Source: Chrysopilus asiliformis (taxonomy: Eukaryota > Arthropoda > Insecta > Diptera > Rhagionidae). From it: a stretch of DNA of 64,000 nt. The notes beneath the pieces were generated by a model. It saw only the letters and a list, made by a program, of their open reading frames with translations. It did no database searches and had not been told where the DNA came from. A program made the translations under genes and the position numbers. Within the stretch, counting starts at the first letter, position 1; each line of letters begins with the position of its first letter. The stretch covers positions 70,452,994-70,516,993 of the forward strand of contig OZ035960.1 in the NCBI GenBank assembly GCA_964034945.1, read 5' to 3'. Of this stretch, positions 46,160 to 57,189 are shown piece after piece.

Positions 46160-46667
46160 TGTCGTGTTGTGTTTTTCCTAAACACGCCGAGTGGACATAT
46201 ACACTTTACACATAAGAAAACACTGTATAAATTTCACTTCATTTATTTAAAAACACTTTTTTATCGGTTATTACAATTTTCGGTTAACTTATTGAAACTA
46301 ACAATTTACTTAAAAAGAACGTCCGACTACTTCCGTGATCCAACCAGAACTCTCTTGTTAAACTGACTCAATCGATCACCGATCGATTACCTTTACAAAG
46401 TCCAATGTACTCGTTTGACATTAAATCTTTTAGTTCTTTTGAAATAACAATTATTTGGTGACCAAGCTATATCAGCTTAAGATTTGGGTCACTACTTTAT
46501 AATTGCTTAACTTACATTAATTACAATTATTATTAATTTATTGGACTTTGAAGACATACGGAAGTTAGCATATTCATGTTTTCCATTATTCGTACGATGA
46601 ACCCAAGTTAACCGAGGGTGCAAAGTACATAATTCTTATTTAAACATGAAAATACCTACTCACCACA
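46160..46667 (-). repeat. Gypsy-2 5' LTR, intact
   Basis: 508 bp with TG..CA termini. It matches the interrupted 3' LTR base for base by my reading. Confidence 0.93.
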
Positions 46668-46689
46668 AATTTGAGGGTTGAAGGATTCG

Positions 46690-49600
46690 CTGCCCCCCAA
46701 AATATACGCATAAAAATTTTCAGACCGATCGGACCATCCGATTAGGGGACAGGGGAGGGGTTAAGAAGCGAAAGGGGTAGGGGAAAATAGATAAGGGGAA
46801 AACACTAGCCGTCCCCCAAAATGTGAGCATACAAATTTTCAGATCGATCGGACCATCCGATTGGGAGTTGATAGGGGAGGGGTTAAGAAGCGAAAGGGGT
46901 AGGGGAAAATAGATAAGGGGAAAACACTAGCCGTCCCCCAAAATGTGAGCATACAAATTTTCAGATCGATCGGACCATCCGATTGGGAGTTGATGGGGGA
47001 GGGGTTAAGAAGCGAAAGGGGTAGGGGAAAATAGATAAGGGGAAAACACTAGCCGTCCCCCAAAATGTGAGCATACAAATTTTCAGATCGATCGGACCAT
47101 CCGATTGGGAGTTGACAGGGGAGGGGTTAAGAAGCGAAAGGGGTAGAGGAAAATAGATAAGGGGAAAACACTAGCCGTCCCCCAAAATGTGAGCATACAA
47201 ATTTTCAGATCGATCGGACCATCCGATTGGGAGTTGATAGGGGAGGGGTTAAGAAGCGAAAGGGGTAGGGGAAAATAGATAAGGGGAAAACACTAGCCGT
47301 CCCCCAAAATGTGAGCATACAAATTTTCAGATCGATCGGACCATCCGATTGGGAGTTGATAGGGGAGGGGTTAAGAAGCGAGGGGTTAAGAAGCGAAAGG
47401 GGTAGGGGAAAATAGATAAGGGGAAAACACTAGCCGTCCCCCAAAATGTGAGCATACAAATTTTCAGATCGATCGGACCATCCGATTGGGAGTTGATAGG
47501 GGAGGGGTTAAGAAGCAAAAGGGGTAGGGGAAAATAGATAAGGGGAAAACACTAGCCGTCCCCCAAAATGTGAGCATACAAATTTTCAGACCGATCGGAC
47601 CATCCGATTGGGAGTTGACAGGGGAGGGGTTAAGAAGCGAAAGGGGTAGGGGAAAATACATAAGGGGAAAACACTAGCCGTCCCCCAAAATGTACGCATA
47701 CAAATTTTCAGATCGATCGGACCATCCGATTGGGAGTTGACAGGGGAGGGGTTAAGAAGCGAGGGGTTAAGAAGCGAAAGGGGTAGGGGAAAATAGATAA
47801 GGGGAAAACACTAGCCGTCCCCCAAAATGTGAGCATACAAATTTTCAGATCGATCGGACCATCCGATTGGGAGTTGACAGGGGAGGGGTTAAGAAGCGAA
47901 AGGGGTAGGGGAAAATAGATAAGGGGAAAACACTAGCCGTCCCCCAAAATGTGAGCATACAAATTTTCAGATCGATCGGACCATCCGATTGGGAGTTGAT
48001 AGGAGAGGGGTTAAGAAGCGAGGGGTTAAGAAGCGAAAGGGGTAGGGGAAAATAGATAAGGGGAAAACACTAGCCGTCCCCCAAAATGTGAGCATACAAA
48101 TTTTCAGATCGATCGGACCATCCGATTGGGAGTTGATAGGGGAGGGGTTAAGAAGCAAAAGGGGTAGGGGAAAATATATAAGGGGAAAACACTAGCCGTC
48201 CCCCAAAATGTGAGCATACAAATTTTCAGACCGATCGGACCATCCGATTGGGAGTTGACAGGGGAGGGGTTAAGAAGCGAAAGGGGTAGGGGAAAATACA
48301 TAAGGGGAAAACACTAGCCGTCCCCCAAAATGTACGCATACAAATTTTCAGATCGATCGGACCATCCGATTGGGAGTTGACAGGGGAGGGGTTAAGAAGC
48401 GAGGGGTTAAGAAGCGAAAGGGGTAGGGGAAAATAGATAAGGGGAAAACACTAGCCGTCCCCCAAAATGTGAGCATACAAATTTTCAGATCGATCGGACC
48501 ATCCGATTGGGAGTTGACAGGGGAGGGGTTAAGAAGCGAAAGGGGTAGGGGAAAATAGATAAGGGGAAAACACTAGCCGTCCCCCAAAATGTGAGCATAC
48601 AAATTTTCAGATCGATCGGACCATCCGATTGGGAGTTGATAGGGGAGGGGTTAAGAAGCGAGGGGTTAAGAAGCGAAAGGGGTAGGGGAAAATAGATAAG
48701 GGGAAAACACTAGCCGTCCCCCAAAATGTGAGCATACAAATTTTCAGATCGATCGGACCATCCGATTGGGAGTTGATAGGGGAGGGGTTAAGAAGCAAAA
48801 GGGGTAGGGGAAAATAGATAAGGGGAAAACACTAGCCGTCCCCCAAAATGTGAGCATACAAATTTTCAGACCGATCGGACCATCCGATTGGGAGTTGACA
48901 GGGGAGGGGTTAAGAAGCGAAAGGGGTAGGGGAAAATACATAAGGGGAAAACACTAGCCGTCCCCCAAAATGTACGCATACAAATTTTCAGATCGATCGG
49001 ACCATCCGATTGGGAGTTGACAGGGGAGGGGTTAAGAAGCGAGGGGTTAAGAAGCGAAAGGGGTAGGGGAAAATAGATAAGGGGAAAACACTAGCCGTCC
49101 CCCAAAATGTGAGCATACAAATTTTCAGATCGATCGGACCATCCGATTGGGAGTTGACAGGGGAGGGGTTAAGAAGCGAAAGGGGTAGGGGAAAATAGAT
49201 AAGGGGAAAACACTAGCCGTCCCCCAAAATGTGAGCATACAAATTTTCAGATCGATCGGACCATCCGATTGGGAGTTGATAGGGGAGGGGTTAAGAAGCG
49301 AAAGGGGTAGGGGAAAATAGATAAGGGGAAAATAGATAAGGGGAAAACACTAGCCGTCCCCCAAAATGTGAGCATACAAATTTTCAGATCGATCGGACCA
49401 TCCGATTGGGAGTTGATAGGGGAGGGGTTAAGAAGCGAGGGGTTAAGAAGCGAAAGGGGTAGGGGAAAATAGATAAGGGGAAAACACTAGCCGTCCCCCA
49501 AAATGTGAGCATACAAATTTTCAGATTGATCGGACCATCCGATTGGGAGTTGATAGGGGAGGGGTTAAGAAGCAAAAGGGGTAGGGGAAAATAGATAAGG

Positions 49601-49690
49601 GGAAAACACTAGCCGTCCTCCAAAATGTACGCATACAAATTTTCAGATCGATCGGACCATCCGATTGGGAGTTGACAGGGGAGGGGAAGG
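46690..49690. repeat. Satellite array, about 24 monomers of 122 or 135 bp
   Basis: Each monomer has 'gatcggaccatccgattggg', 'gaggggttaagaagcgaaag', 'ggaaaatagataaggggaaa' and 'cactagccgtcccccaaaa'. Some carry an extra 13 bp ('gaggggttaagaa' doubled). From 47341 to 49260 the arrangement repeats as a 640-bp higher-order unit of five monomers, three times. Frames on the minus strand through it are repeat-derived, not genes. Confidence 0.92.
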
Positions 49691-49834
49691 CCGGGAAACG
49701 TCGGAGAGAGGGGAAATTAAAATGGGACCAACTAGGGAGTGAACTCTGTCATCCACCAACGTTTCAACAAAATCCATGCAACGGCACCCAAGTACTGCGT
49801 GAACATACAGATATAAAATAAATAAATAAATTAA

Positions 49835-49869
<35 letters not shown>

Positions 49870-49923
49870 AGTTGGACCAAAACGAATTGATAACCTCCTC
49901 CTTTTTTGGAAGTCGGTTAAAAA
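49691..49923. repeat. End of satellite-bearing unit U, copy 1
   Basis: It contains 'aaggccgggaaacgtcgg', 'ccaacgtttcaacaaaatcc', an (AAAT)n tract at 49818-49870 and the end 'ttttttggaagtcggttaaa'. It matches 52385-52590. Confidence 0.75.
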
Positions 49924-50574
49924 TAGAGACACTAATTATAAACCGAAAACGATTTTGATCAGATTTTCACCATTGTCCGTGATGATAATATTTTATGACT
50001 GAAGTTAGCTTGCCCATGAGGAGGCTGGAAAAACTAATTGGGTATTAGAGTTTTAAAATTCAAAACCGAAAGTCTTGAAGCGAACACGTTTATTTTCTAA
50101 AAGTTATTTCTGAAGTTTTTTGTGCAAAAAAAAACTTTAGCCCGACAACGATGGGTCTGTATGTAGTAAAATATTATTAAAAATTGGTGGAAAAGTAAAA
50201 TGGACACATCTAAAGATAATTTTCTAAAAGTTATTTCTTGCATTAATTATCCTTACAGGACCTTCCGTTTTGAATTTTGAAAATCTAACACCGGATTCGT
50301 GATCAGTGACCTCAAAAACCCCCGAGTGATACTTTTCAGCCTCCTATTGAGCAGGATTCATGGCGAAAATCACGGTTTAAAAATACCCAAACCCCCTTTA
50401 CCCCCCGTTCACCCCCTTAGCACTAAAATTTCGAAAAATCTCGATGGTTGGGACATATTCTGAAAGTTTCAAGTCTCTATCTTCAGGGGTTTGGGCTGGG
50501 CGTCAGGTTAAACGATTTTATATATAGAGCAGATGGTTTTCACTTTTTGCAATAAAGACTCAATTTCAACAAAA
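49924..50574. repeat. Helitron-associated repeat block
   Basis: Reverse-orientation sequence related to the 121-bp repeat of 4999-5597 ('ggaccttccgttttg', 'gattcgtgatcagtgacctc'). It is also close to 53445-53820. No gene. Confidence 0.55.
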
Positions 50575-51075
50575 AAAAAACTTTTTAAAAAAAAGTAAAA
50601 AAAACCGACTTAAAAATGCACTAAAAAGGAAAAAATAATTTTTTTGGAAGTTGGTGCCAAAATAGAAACTTAAAGAGGACTTCTATTCATATTTCTTGAG
50701 TGTTACAAATAATTTTATTGTAACAAGAATTGTTAAGACAATCAAAAGCTTTTTACAGTTGTCGAGTACTTTTATGTACAATAGACTCGCGGTTAAAATA
50801 TCACAATGACTATAATTTTTACATCCCGCGTTTCGTTTAATGCATTGCAAATATTCGATGTGATAAAAATAAATTTTTTATAGTGACAAGAATCGATATT
50901 CAAAATTTGGGGAATATCAAACCCATTCAATATGTATTTTAATACTTTTAGATTGTACAATAAAAGAGAGCAAATTGTTTGTTTCTATTTTGGCACCAAC
51001 TTCCAAAAAAATTATTTTTTCCTTTTTAGTGCATTTTTAAGTCGGTTTTTTTTACTTTTTTTTAAAAAGTTTTTT
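50575..51075. mobile_element. Long-TIR element, family AACCGACTT (copy 2)
   Basis: The inverted ends match those of 32109-33837 but the interior is short (about 280 bp, AT-rich). The same order, long-TIR element then unit U, occurs at both sites. Confidence 0.65.
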
Positions 51076-52590
51076 ATTTTATAATTTTTAGTGATTTTTG
51101 GTATATACATTATATAGATATATTTAATGTTAGGAAATGGGTAGAGCAAGTAAAGCCGCAGCCCGCGTGCGAAAACGGCGTTACGAATCGATAGCCTTCA
51201 ACCCCCTTAGTGACACTGGAAAGTTTCATTAAGATCGGACCAGCCAATTCGAAGAAACCAGGCGAGGGGTATCGAGGGGAGGGAAAAGTCAGGTTTTGTA
51301 GTGGAAAATCAAACCCCTTAGCCTTCTTAGTAATACTGTAAAGCTTCATTAAGATCGGACCACCGAATTCGAAGATACCAGGCGAGGGGTGTCGAAGGGG
51401 AATTTTCTCAGAGGGGATACCTATCTAGATCGTATTTTTGTCCCCGAAAATCCCTAACACCCAAGTTTCATGAAAATCGTTAGGCCTGTTTTCGAGATCC
51501 ATTGTGCAGACAGACAGACTGACAGACAGAAGGACGACAGTCCTCGTATTATATTATAGGATATATCTATTTAATGTTAGGAAATGGGTAGAGCAAAACT
51601 TTGATCGTTCCAAACAGCGAATTTTTAGGGATGGCAACAGTAAGTTGTAAACTAAATTTTAGAGGTCGACAGCAAAAATTTTGGGGGTCGTCACCAACAT
51701 TTTTTAGATCGACAGAAACCTTTCGTTACCCTTACAGACTTCTAAACATTAGAATTGGATTAGGCGACCCTAAAAACCCCCATATGTGTTTGTTTTTTAT
51801 CTGGAAAATTTGAGGGTTGAAGGATTCGCTGCCCCCCAAAATATACGCATAAAAATTTTCAGACCGATCGGACCATCCGATTAGGGGACAGGGGGGGGTT
51901 AAGAAGCGAAAGGGGTAGGGGAAAATAGATAAGGGGAAAACACTAGCCGTCCCCCAAAATGTGAGCATACAAATTTTCAGATCGATCGGACCATCCGATT
52001 GGGAGTTGATAGGGGAGGGGTTAAGAAGCGAAAGGGGTAGGGGAAAATAGATAAGGGGAAAACACTAGCCGTCCCCCAAAATGTGAGCATACAAATTTTC
52101 AGATCGATCGGACCATCCGATTGGGAGTTGATAGGGGAGGGGTTAAGAAGCGAAAGGGGTAGGGGAAAATAGATAAGGGGAAAACACTAGCCGTCCCCCA
52201 AAAAGGTACGCATACAAATTTTCAGACCGATCGGACCATCCGATTGGGAGTTGACAGGGGAGGGGTTAAGAAGCGAAAGGGGTAGGGGAAAATAGATAAT
52301 GGGAAAACACTAGCCGTCCCCCAAAATGTACGCATACAAATTTTCAGATCGATCGGACCATCCGATTGGGAGTTGACAGGGGAGGGGAAGGCCGGGAAAC
52401 GTCGGCGAGAGGGGAAATTAAAATGGGACCAACTAGGGAGTGAACTCTGTCATCCACCAACGTTTCAACAAAATCCATGCAACGGCACCCAAGTACTGCG
52501 TGAACATACAGATATAAAATAAATAAATAAATAAATAAAGTTGGACCAAAACGAATTGATAACCTCCTCCTTTTTTGGAAGTCGGTTAAA
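51076..52590. repeat. Satellite-bearing unit U, copy 2
   Basis: Counterpart of 33838-34507 plus 46668-49923, without the provirus. It has only about five satellite monomers (51830-52385). At the provirus site it has about 52 bp not in copy 1 ('ggattaggcgaccctaaaaa..'). Confidence 0.82.
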
Positions 52591-53441
52591 AAATGGCTAG
52601 AGATATTTAATTTTTTCTGTATAAGAATGCCACGTGCTGTTCAGAAATTTTCTGTTTAATTTTATTTTGCTTTATGATATTTTCCAAAAAAAAAAAATCG
52701 TTTTTTTATTGTGTAAGAAAGTTATGTGCTATTCAGAAATTTCCTCGCTAATTTTATTTTGCTCTGTACTGTCTTCCAAAAAAAATCGATTTTTTCTTTA
52801 TAAAAAAATCAAATGAAAGCAAATCAGCATTCTTAAGCTGTTAAATTAGCATGTCGGTGACGCGAACTCATAAGATTTTACCCATCCAAAAATCACCCAA
52901 CGCGCCTAAAGAAGTATAATATAAATAATTTAAGGTAAAAAAAAACATTTTGTCACCACTCGGAATCGAACCCGCACATCTGGCGCATTGTAGTCTAACA
53001 CTTATTCAGGAGTAAAAATGTAAACTTAAAGATAAATTAAGTACCTAAAAAAATATTAAAAAAAAGTAAATAAACCAACAAAAAAAAATTTGAAAAGAAA
53101 AAAAAAATTTCTTGTCACCGATAAGAATTGAACCCGGTCCTGGCGCATGGTAGTCCAACTTCTAACTCACTGCGCTGATCAGGCAGTACGGAATGTCGTG
53201 TTACCATTGAAGACTTAGTTAGCGGCATATTTATAATTTTGAAAGGGAAATAACTAATAAAGTTTTATTAAAAATGGGGAAAAAAGTAAAACGGACTTAT
53301 CTACAGCTATAGAGCTTTCATTTAAAAAAAAATAGCTATAGAGCTTTCATTTAAAAAAAGGATCATCAAAATCGGAGCCGCTGGAGCTCTGCGGAAAGAA
53401 ATCCAAACAAAATCGCTTTGCCTTTTAAATATATAGATTCG
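52591..53441 (-). repeat. Helitron-like 5' segment 1 with tRNA-like blocks
   Basis: It ends at a Helitron-type 5' terminus (..CCTTTTAAATATATAGA followed by T). It holds three 75-bp 'cacgtgctgttcagaaa' units and, read on the minus strand, tRNA-like blocks: 'gcgcagtgagttagaag' (box-A-like) with 'gggttcaattct' (box-B-like) at about 53115-53200, and a lone box-B type at about 52965. These are tRNA-derived fragments, not tRNA genes. Confidence 0.55.
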
Positions 53442-55515
53442 TGATCAGAGACCTCGAAAACCCCCTAATGACATTTTTTCCCGGAAAAAATGGGAAAAAG
53501 GATATTTGCATTATCCTTACAGGACCTTCCGTTTTGAATTTTGAAAATCTAACACCGGATTCGTGATCAGTGACCTCAAAAACCCCCGAGTGATACTTTT
53601 CAGCCTCCTATTGAGCAGGATTCATGGCGAAAATCACGGTTTAAAAACACCCAAACACCCTTTACCTCCCGTTCACCCCCTTAGTGCTAAAATTTCGAAA
53701 AATCTCGTCTTAGTGAGCGCCTACGCGATGGTTGGGACATATTCTGAAAGTTTCAAGTCTCTATCTTCAGGGGTTTGGGCTGGGCGTCAGGTTAAACGAT
53801 TTTATATATAGAGAAGATGGTTTTCACTTTCTCCAATAAAAGACGATGCGTAACAGATATTCTTAATTTTACGTTTAAAAAACTCAATTTCAACAAAAAA
53901 AAATAAAAAAAAAATATTTTGCCACCGCTCAGAATTGAACCCGTACCTGGCGCGATGTAGTTTACACTTATTCAGTAGTAAGAATATAAATTTTAAAGAT
54001 AAATTAAGTAATAAAACATAACAAAAGCTATAATTGCCAATCTGGCAATCATTGGAGACCCGTATGGTGATATTCGTATCAAAATTCGAACAGTTGTACC
54101 CAAATTCCACTTTGAAGTCAAACTTTCCAATAAGAATTTTTAAAATTTATTCCAATCGGATTTGGATGTATGGGAGTTTTATGTAGAATCATATCCTAAA
54201 TAACTTTTGTTCTTGCACTTTTTTGATAACATGCGCCGTTTTTGAGATATTCACAAAAACCGTTTTCGTTCGTATGGGGGTACCCCCCCTAATGGTCCAT
54301 TTTTGCCCATTAACGAACTTAGCCTCGAATTTTACGAAAAACGGATCTGCGCAAAATTTCAAGTCTCTAGCTCAATCCGTGCGCCCGCAATCCGCGCCAC
54401 AGACAGACGGACAGACGGACGGACGGACGGACAGACGGACAGACAGACGGACAGACGGACAGACAGACGGACGGACACGCAGAAATTAATTATTTTTATC
54501 ATTCTAAACACACTGGTGTAATTCATTTTTGTGTGTGATGACGGGATCTTGGCGTTACAAACGGTAAGGCAAAGTTAATATACCCTTTGGTTTCACCATA
54601 CGGGTATAAAAAAAAACAGGCAGTCATTGGGGACTGCCAACAGAAGTGAAAACAATAATATATGTAAGGTAATTTTGTCGTGTACCTATATATTTTTTGT
54701 TGTATAACAAAGTCACTTAATGTTCCGAGATTTTCTGTCTCATTTTATTTTGCCGTATGAAATTTTCCAAAAAAAAATCGATTTTTTGTTTATAACAAAG
54801 TCACGTGCTGTTCAGAAATTTCCTCGCTAATTTTATTTTGCTCTGTACTGTCTACCAAAAAAAATCAATTTTTTCTGTATAAAAAAATCAAATGAAAGCG
54901 AATCACAGCATTCTTAAGCTGTTAAATAAGCATGTCGGTGACGCGAACTCATGAGATTTTACCCATCCAAAAATCACCCAACGCGCCTAAAGAAGTATGT
55001 ATAATATAAATAAAATAAGTAATTTAAGGTCAAAAAAAAAATTTAAAAAAAAACATTTTGTCACCACTCGGAATCGAACCCGCACATCTGGCGCATTGTA
55101 GTCTAACACTTATTCAGGAGTAAAAATGTAAACTTAAAGATAAATTAAGTAATAATATATTAATAAAAGTAAAAAAATCAAAAAAAAAATTTGAAAAGAA
55201 AAAAAAAAGAATTTGTCATCGATAAGAATTGAACCCGGTCCTGGCGCATGGTAGTCCAACTTCTAACTCACTGCACTAATCGAACAGTACGAAATGTCGT
55301 TTTAACATTGAAGACTTAGTTAGCGGCATATTTATAATTTTGAAAGGCAAATTACTAATAAAGTATTATTAAAAATGGGGAAAAAAGTAAAACGGACATA
55401 TCTACAGCTATAGAGCTTTCATTTAAAAAAAAATCATCAAAATCGGTTCAATAGGAACTCCAGGAGCTCTGTCGAAAGAAATCCATACAAAATCGCTTTG
55501 CCTTTTAAATATATA
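53442..55515 (-). repeat. Helitron-like 5' segment 2 with repeat R and tRNA-like blocks
   Basis: It repeats the layout of the previous block: a 121-bp-type unit, repeat R in reverse (54013-54610, with a long GGAC/AGAC tract at 54395-54475), three 75-bp units (54690-54890), tRNA-like blocks at about 53925, 55065 and 55215-55300, then the Helitron 5' end interrupted by the IS630 element. Confidence 0.55.
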
Positions 55516-56436
55516 CAGGGTGCGCCATCTGTTCCTCCGGTATGTAAACATTGAATAACTTCGCCATTTGTCAACCGATTTGCTTTCCTAGACACGTTTT
55601 GGAAACGTCAAACCAGTACAATTTTAACCATGAACCGCTTCACACCGAAAGAACGCGCCGAAATAGTGACGATGTACATTGAAAATAGTCGTTCAATTTT
55701 GGATGCAAGTTTTAATGACCGACGAGGCACATTTCACTCCCTCTGGCGGTGTTAATAAACAAAATTGCCGCATTTGGGCGACAGAAAATCCTCACGAGAT
55801 TCATGAAATACCATTGCATGATCGAAAAGTGACTGTTTGGGCCGGCGTGTGCGCAAAAACCATCATTGGGCCATTTTTCTTCAATGAAGGTGAAACAGTT
55901 AATGGTAATCGATATCGGTGGATGTTGGCACATTTTGTGTGTCCGAAAATGCGTGAAAAAGGTCTGACTGACTTCTGGTTTCAGCAAGACGGGGCGCCAT
56001 GCCACACAGCGGACCAAACAATACGGTTTTTGCAACAAAAATTCCCTAGACGTGTGATATCGAAAAGAGGCGATATTGACTGGCCACCAAGATCCCCTGA
56101 TTTAACCCCCCCAGACTTCTTTTTGTGGGGTTATTTGAAGAGTAAAGTTTACGCCAGCAACCCGAAGACCATTGACGAGCTCAAGACCAATATTCGTGCC
56201 GAAATAGCTGCCATACCGACGGAGATGCTCGAAGAAGTGATGGAAAATGCCCGAAAAAGAGCACAGTTTGCGGTGGCCAATAAAGGTGGTCATTTGATCG
56301 ATGTTGTTTTCAAAAAGTAGTCCACATAAATTGTAAAGGATTGAACTAAATAAAAAAACACCATTTTTTGCAATCTATTGTTTCTTTAAAAAGTTATTCA
56401 ACATTCTCATACCGGAGGAACAGATGGCGCACCCTG
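55516..56436 (+). mobile_element. IS630/mariner-type element
   Basis: TIRs of about 29 bp start CAGGGTGCGCCATCTGTTCC at both ends; the TSD is TA (55514-55515 and 56437-56438). 921 bp long. It sits 2 bp inside the Helitron 5' terminus. Confidence 0.93.
55630..56320 (+). pseudogene. IS630/mariner transposase, N-terminus deleted and shifted
   Basis: The start MNRFTPKERAEIVTMYIE at 55630 is the beginning of the helix-turn-helix region, but the frame runs into a stop at about 55714. The catalytic domain is in another frame from about 55679 to 56320: Asp in MTDEAHFTP, Asp in WFQQDGAPCHT and Asp in WPPRSPDLTPPDFFLWG, with 36 residues between the last two by my count. Most of the DNA-binding domain is deleted. 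The catalytic part is otherwise whole. Confidence 0.88.
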
Positions 56437-56440
56437 TAGA

Positions 56441-57189
56441 TGTTTGTTCCTTGCGGAATAAACCTAAAATGTTGAGAAATTATCTCGCGATCAATTGTCT
56501 GACAAGGAAGCGATAAGTCTTTAATAGTTTTTACGTGTCGAAGTTGATAAGACTTAGATTTTTCGTAATTTCCCGACGCCATGACACTGACAACTCTCGA
56601 ATTGGCTTCTTCCTTGATTTGATTATTGGTCCATTGAATCCGAAGTGGTTGAATAGGACCTTCCAAACCTAAACTATTTGCAACATCTTCGTCCACAAGT
56701 GTGACAGTTGACGCATCGTCAATGGTCATTAAAGGCCCCTTTAATTTTACCGGAATAATTTTCAGAAGAACCTTCTTAATAACAATTCTTAATGGCATGA
56801 TTTTCACTTAAACAGGAAAAACAGTGATGGTTTTTCTTAACGAATTCCCATCTTTTGTCGACATCAGTCTTTTTAAAAGAATCACACTCTGAGAGGTAAT
56901 GAAAGGGTTTTTTGCAAAATTTGCATGACTTTGGATTCGAATCTGAATTTGAAATAGTGTATGTCGAATCTTTTTTAATCGGACCTTTAATTTTGGCTTT
57001 GTCTTTGTCTGCCGATGGTATAAGCACCTGACTGGCTGCATCAACTTTACCCCCAAGCCAGTTATGAAATTCCACAATACGAATTTTTGTTGGGACTGTC
57101 TTTAAATTGTCAAAATACTGAATGAATTCTATTCGTTGGTAAGTGGGAATCTTCCCCAAAACGTCATCGAACAAAATAGGATTTCGCAA
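56441..57189 (-). pseudogene. BEL nucleocapsid and protease (5' part)
   Basis: Frames on the minus strand encode CKFCKKPFHYLSECDSF and CFSCLSENHAIKNC (two zinc knuckles). The BEL aspartic protease follows (TIDDASTVTLVDEDVANSLG, PLRIQWTNNQ, LPCQTIDREIISQHF), up to the insertion point. Frame shifts lie near 56800. The rest of the protease is at 31855 downward. Confidence 0.85.

Larger units (their letters stand above)
34508..46667 (-). mobile_element. Gypsy-2: env-bearing Ty3/Gypsy provirus (errantivirus-like)
   Basis: LTRs of 508 bp lie at 46160-46667 (5') and 34508-36909 (3', interrupted by a piggyBac element). The TSD AATT is at 34504-34507 and 46668-46671. Internal order on the minus strand: primer site, gag, protease, RT/RNase H, integrase, env, polypurine tract. 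The LTRs look identical to me. Insect Gypsy elements with env are endogenous retroviruses of the errantivirus type. Four single-base frame breaks are noted under the genes. Confidence 0.93.
31856..56440 (-). mobile_element. 24.6-kb insertion bounded by Helitron termini
   Basis: The left edge is a Helitron 3' end (CTAG at 31856-31859, host A before it). The right edge is the Helitron 5' end (..ATATATAGA, host T after it), itself hit by an IS630 element 2 bp inside. The BEL protease frame becomes continuous if this interval is removed. Inside are inverted-repeat elements, two satellite-bearing units, Gypsy-2 and tandem Helitron-like 5' segments (another 5' end at 53441). Only one 3' hairpin is present. 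One giant Helitron carrying other elements fits; a stepwise pile-up inside a smaller Helitron is equally possible. Confidence 0.6.

Noticed and set aside
47327..49575. Series of near-identical 63-65-residue frames on the minus strand
   Set aside because: They are periodic with the satellite monomer and end at repeat boundaries; they come from the tandem repeat, not from genes.
46690..49690. Regular repeat array that might be taken for a CRISPR array
   Set aside because: There are no unique spacers; whole 122/135-bp monomers are repeated, and the DNA is from an animal.
53115..53205. Possible functional tRNA gene on the minus strand
   Set aside because: The boxes are imperfect and I cannot fold a full cloverleaf; the block is repeated inside Helitron sequence.
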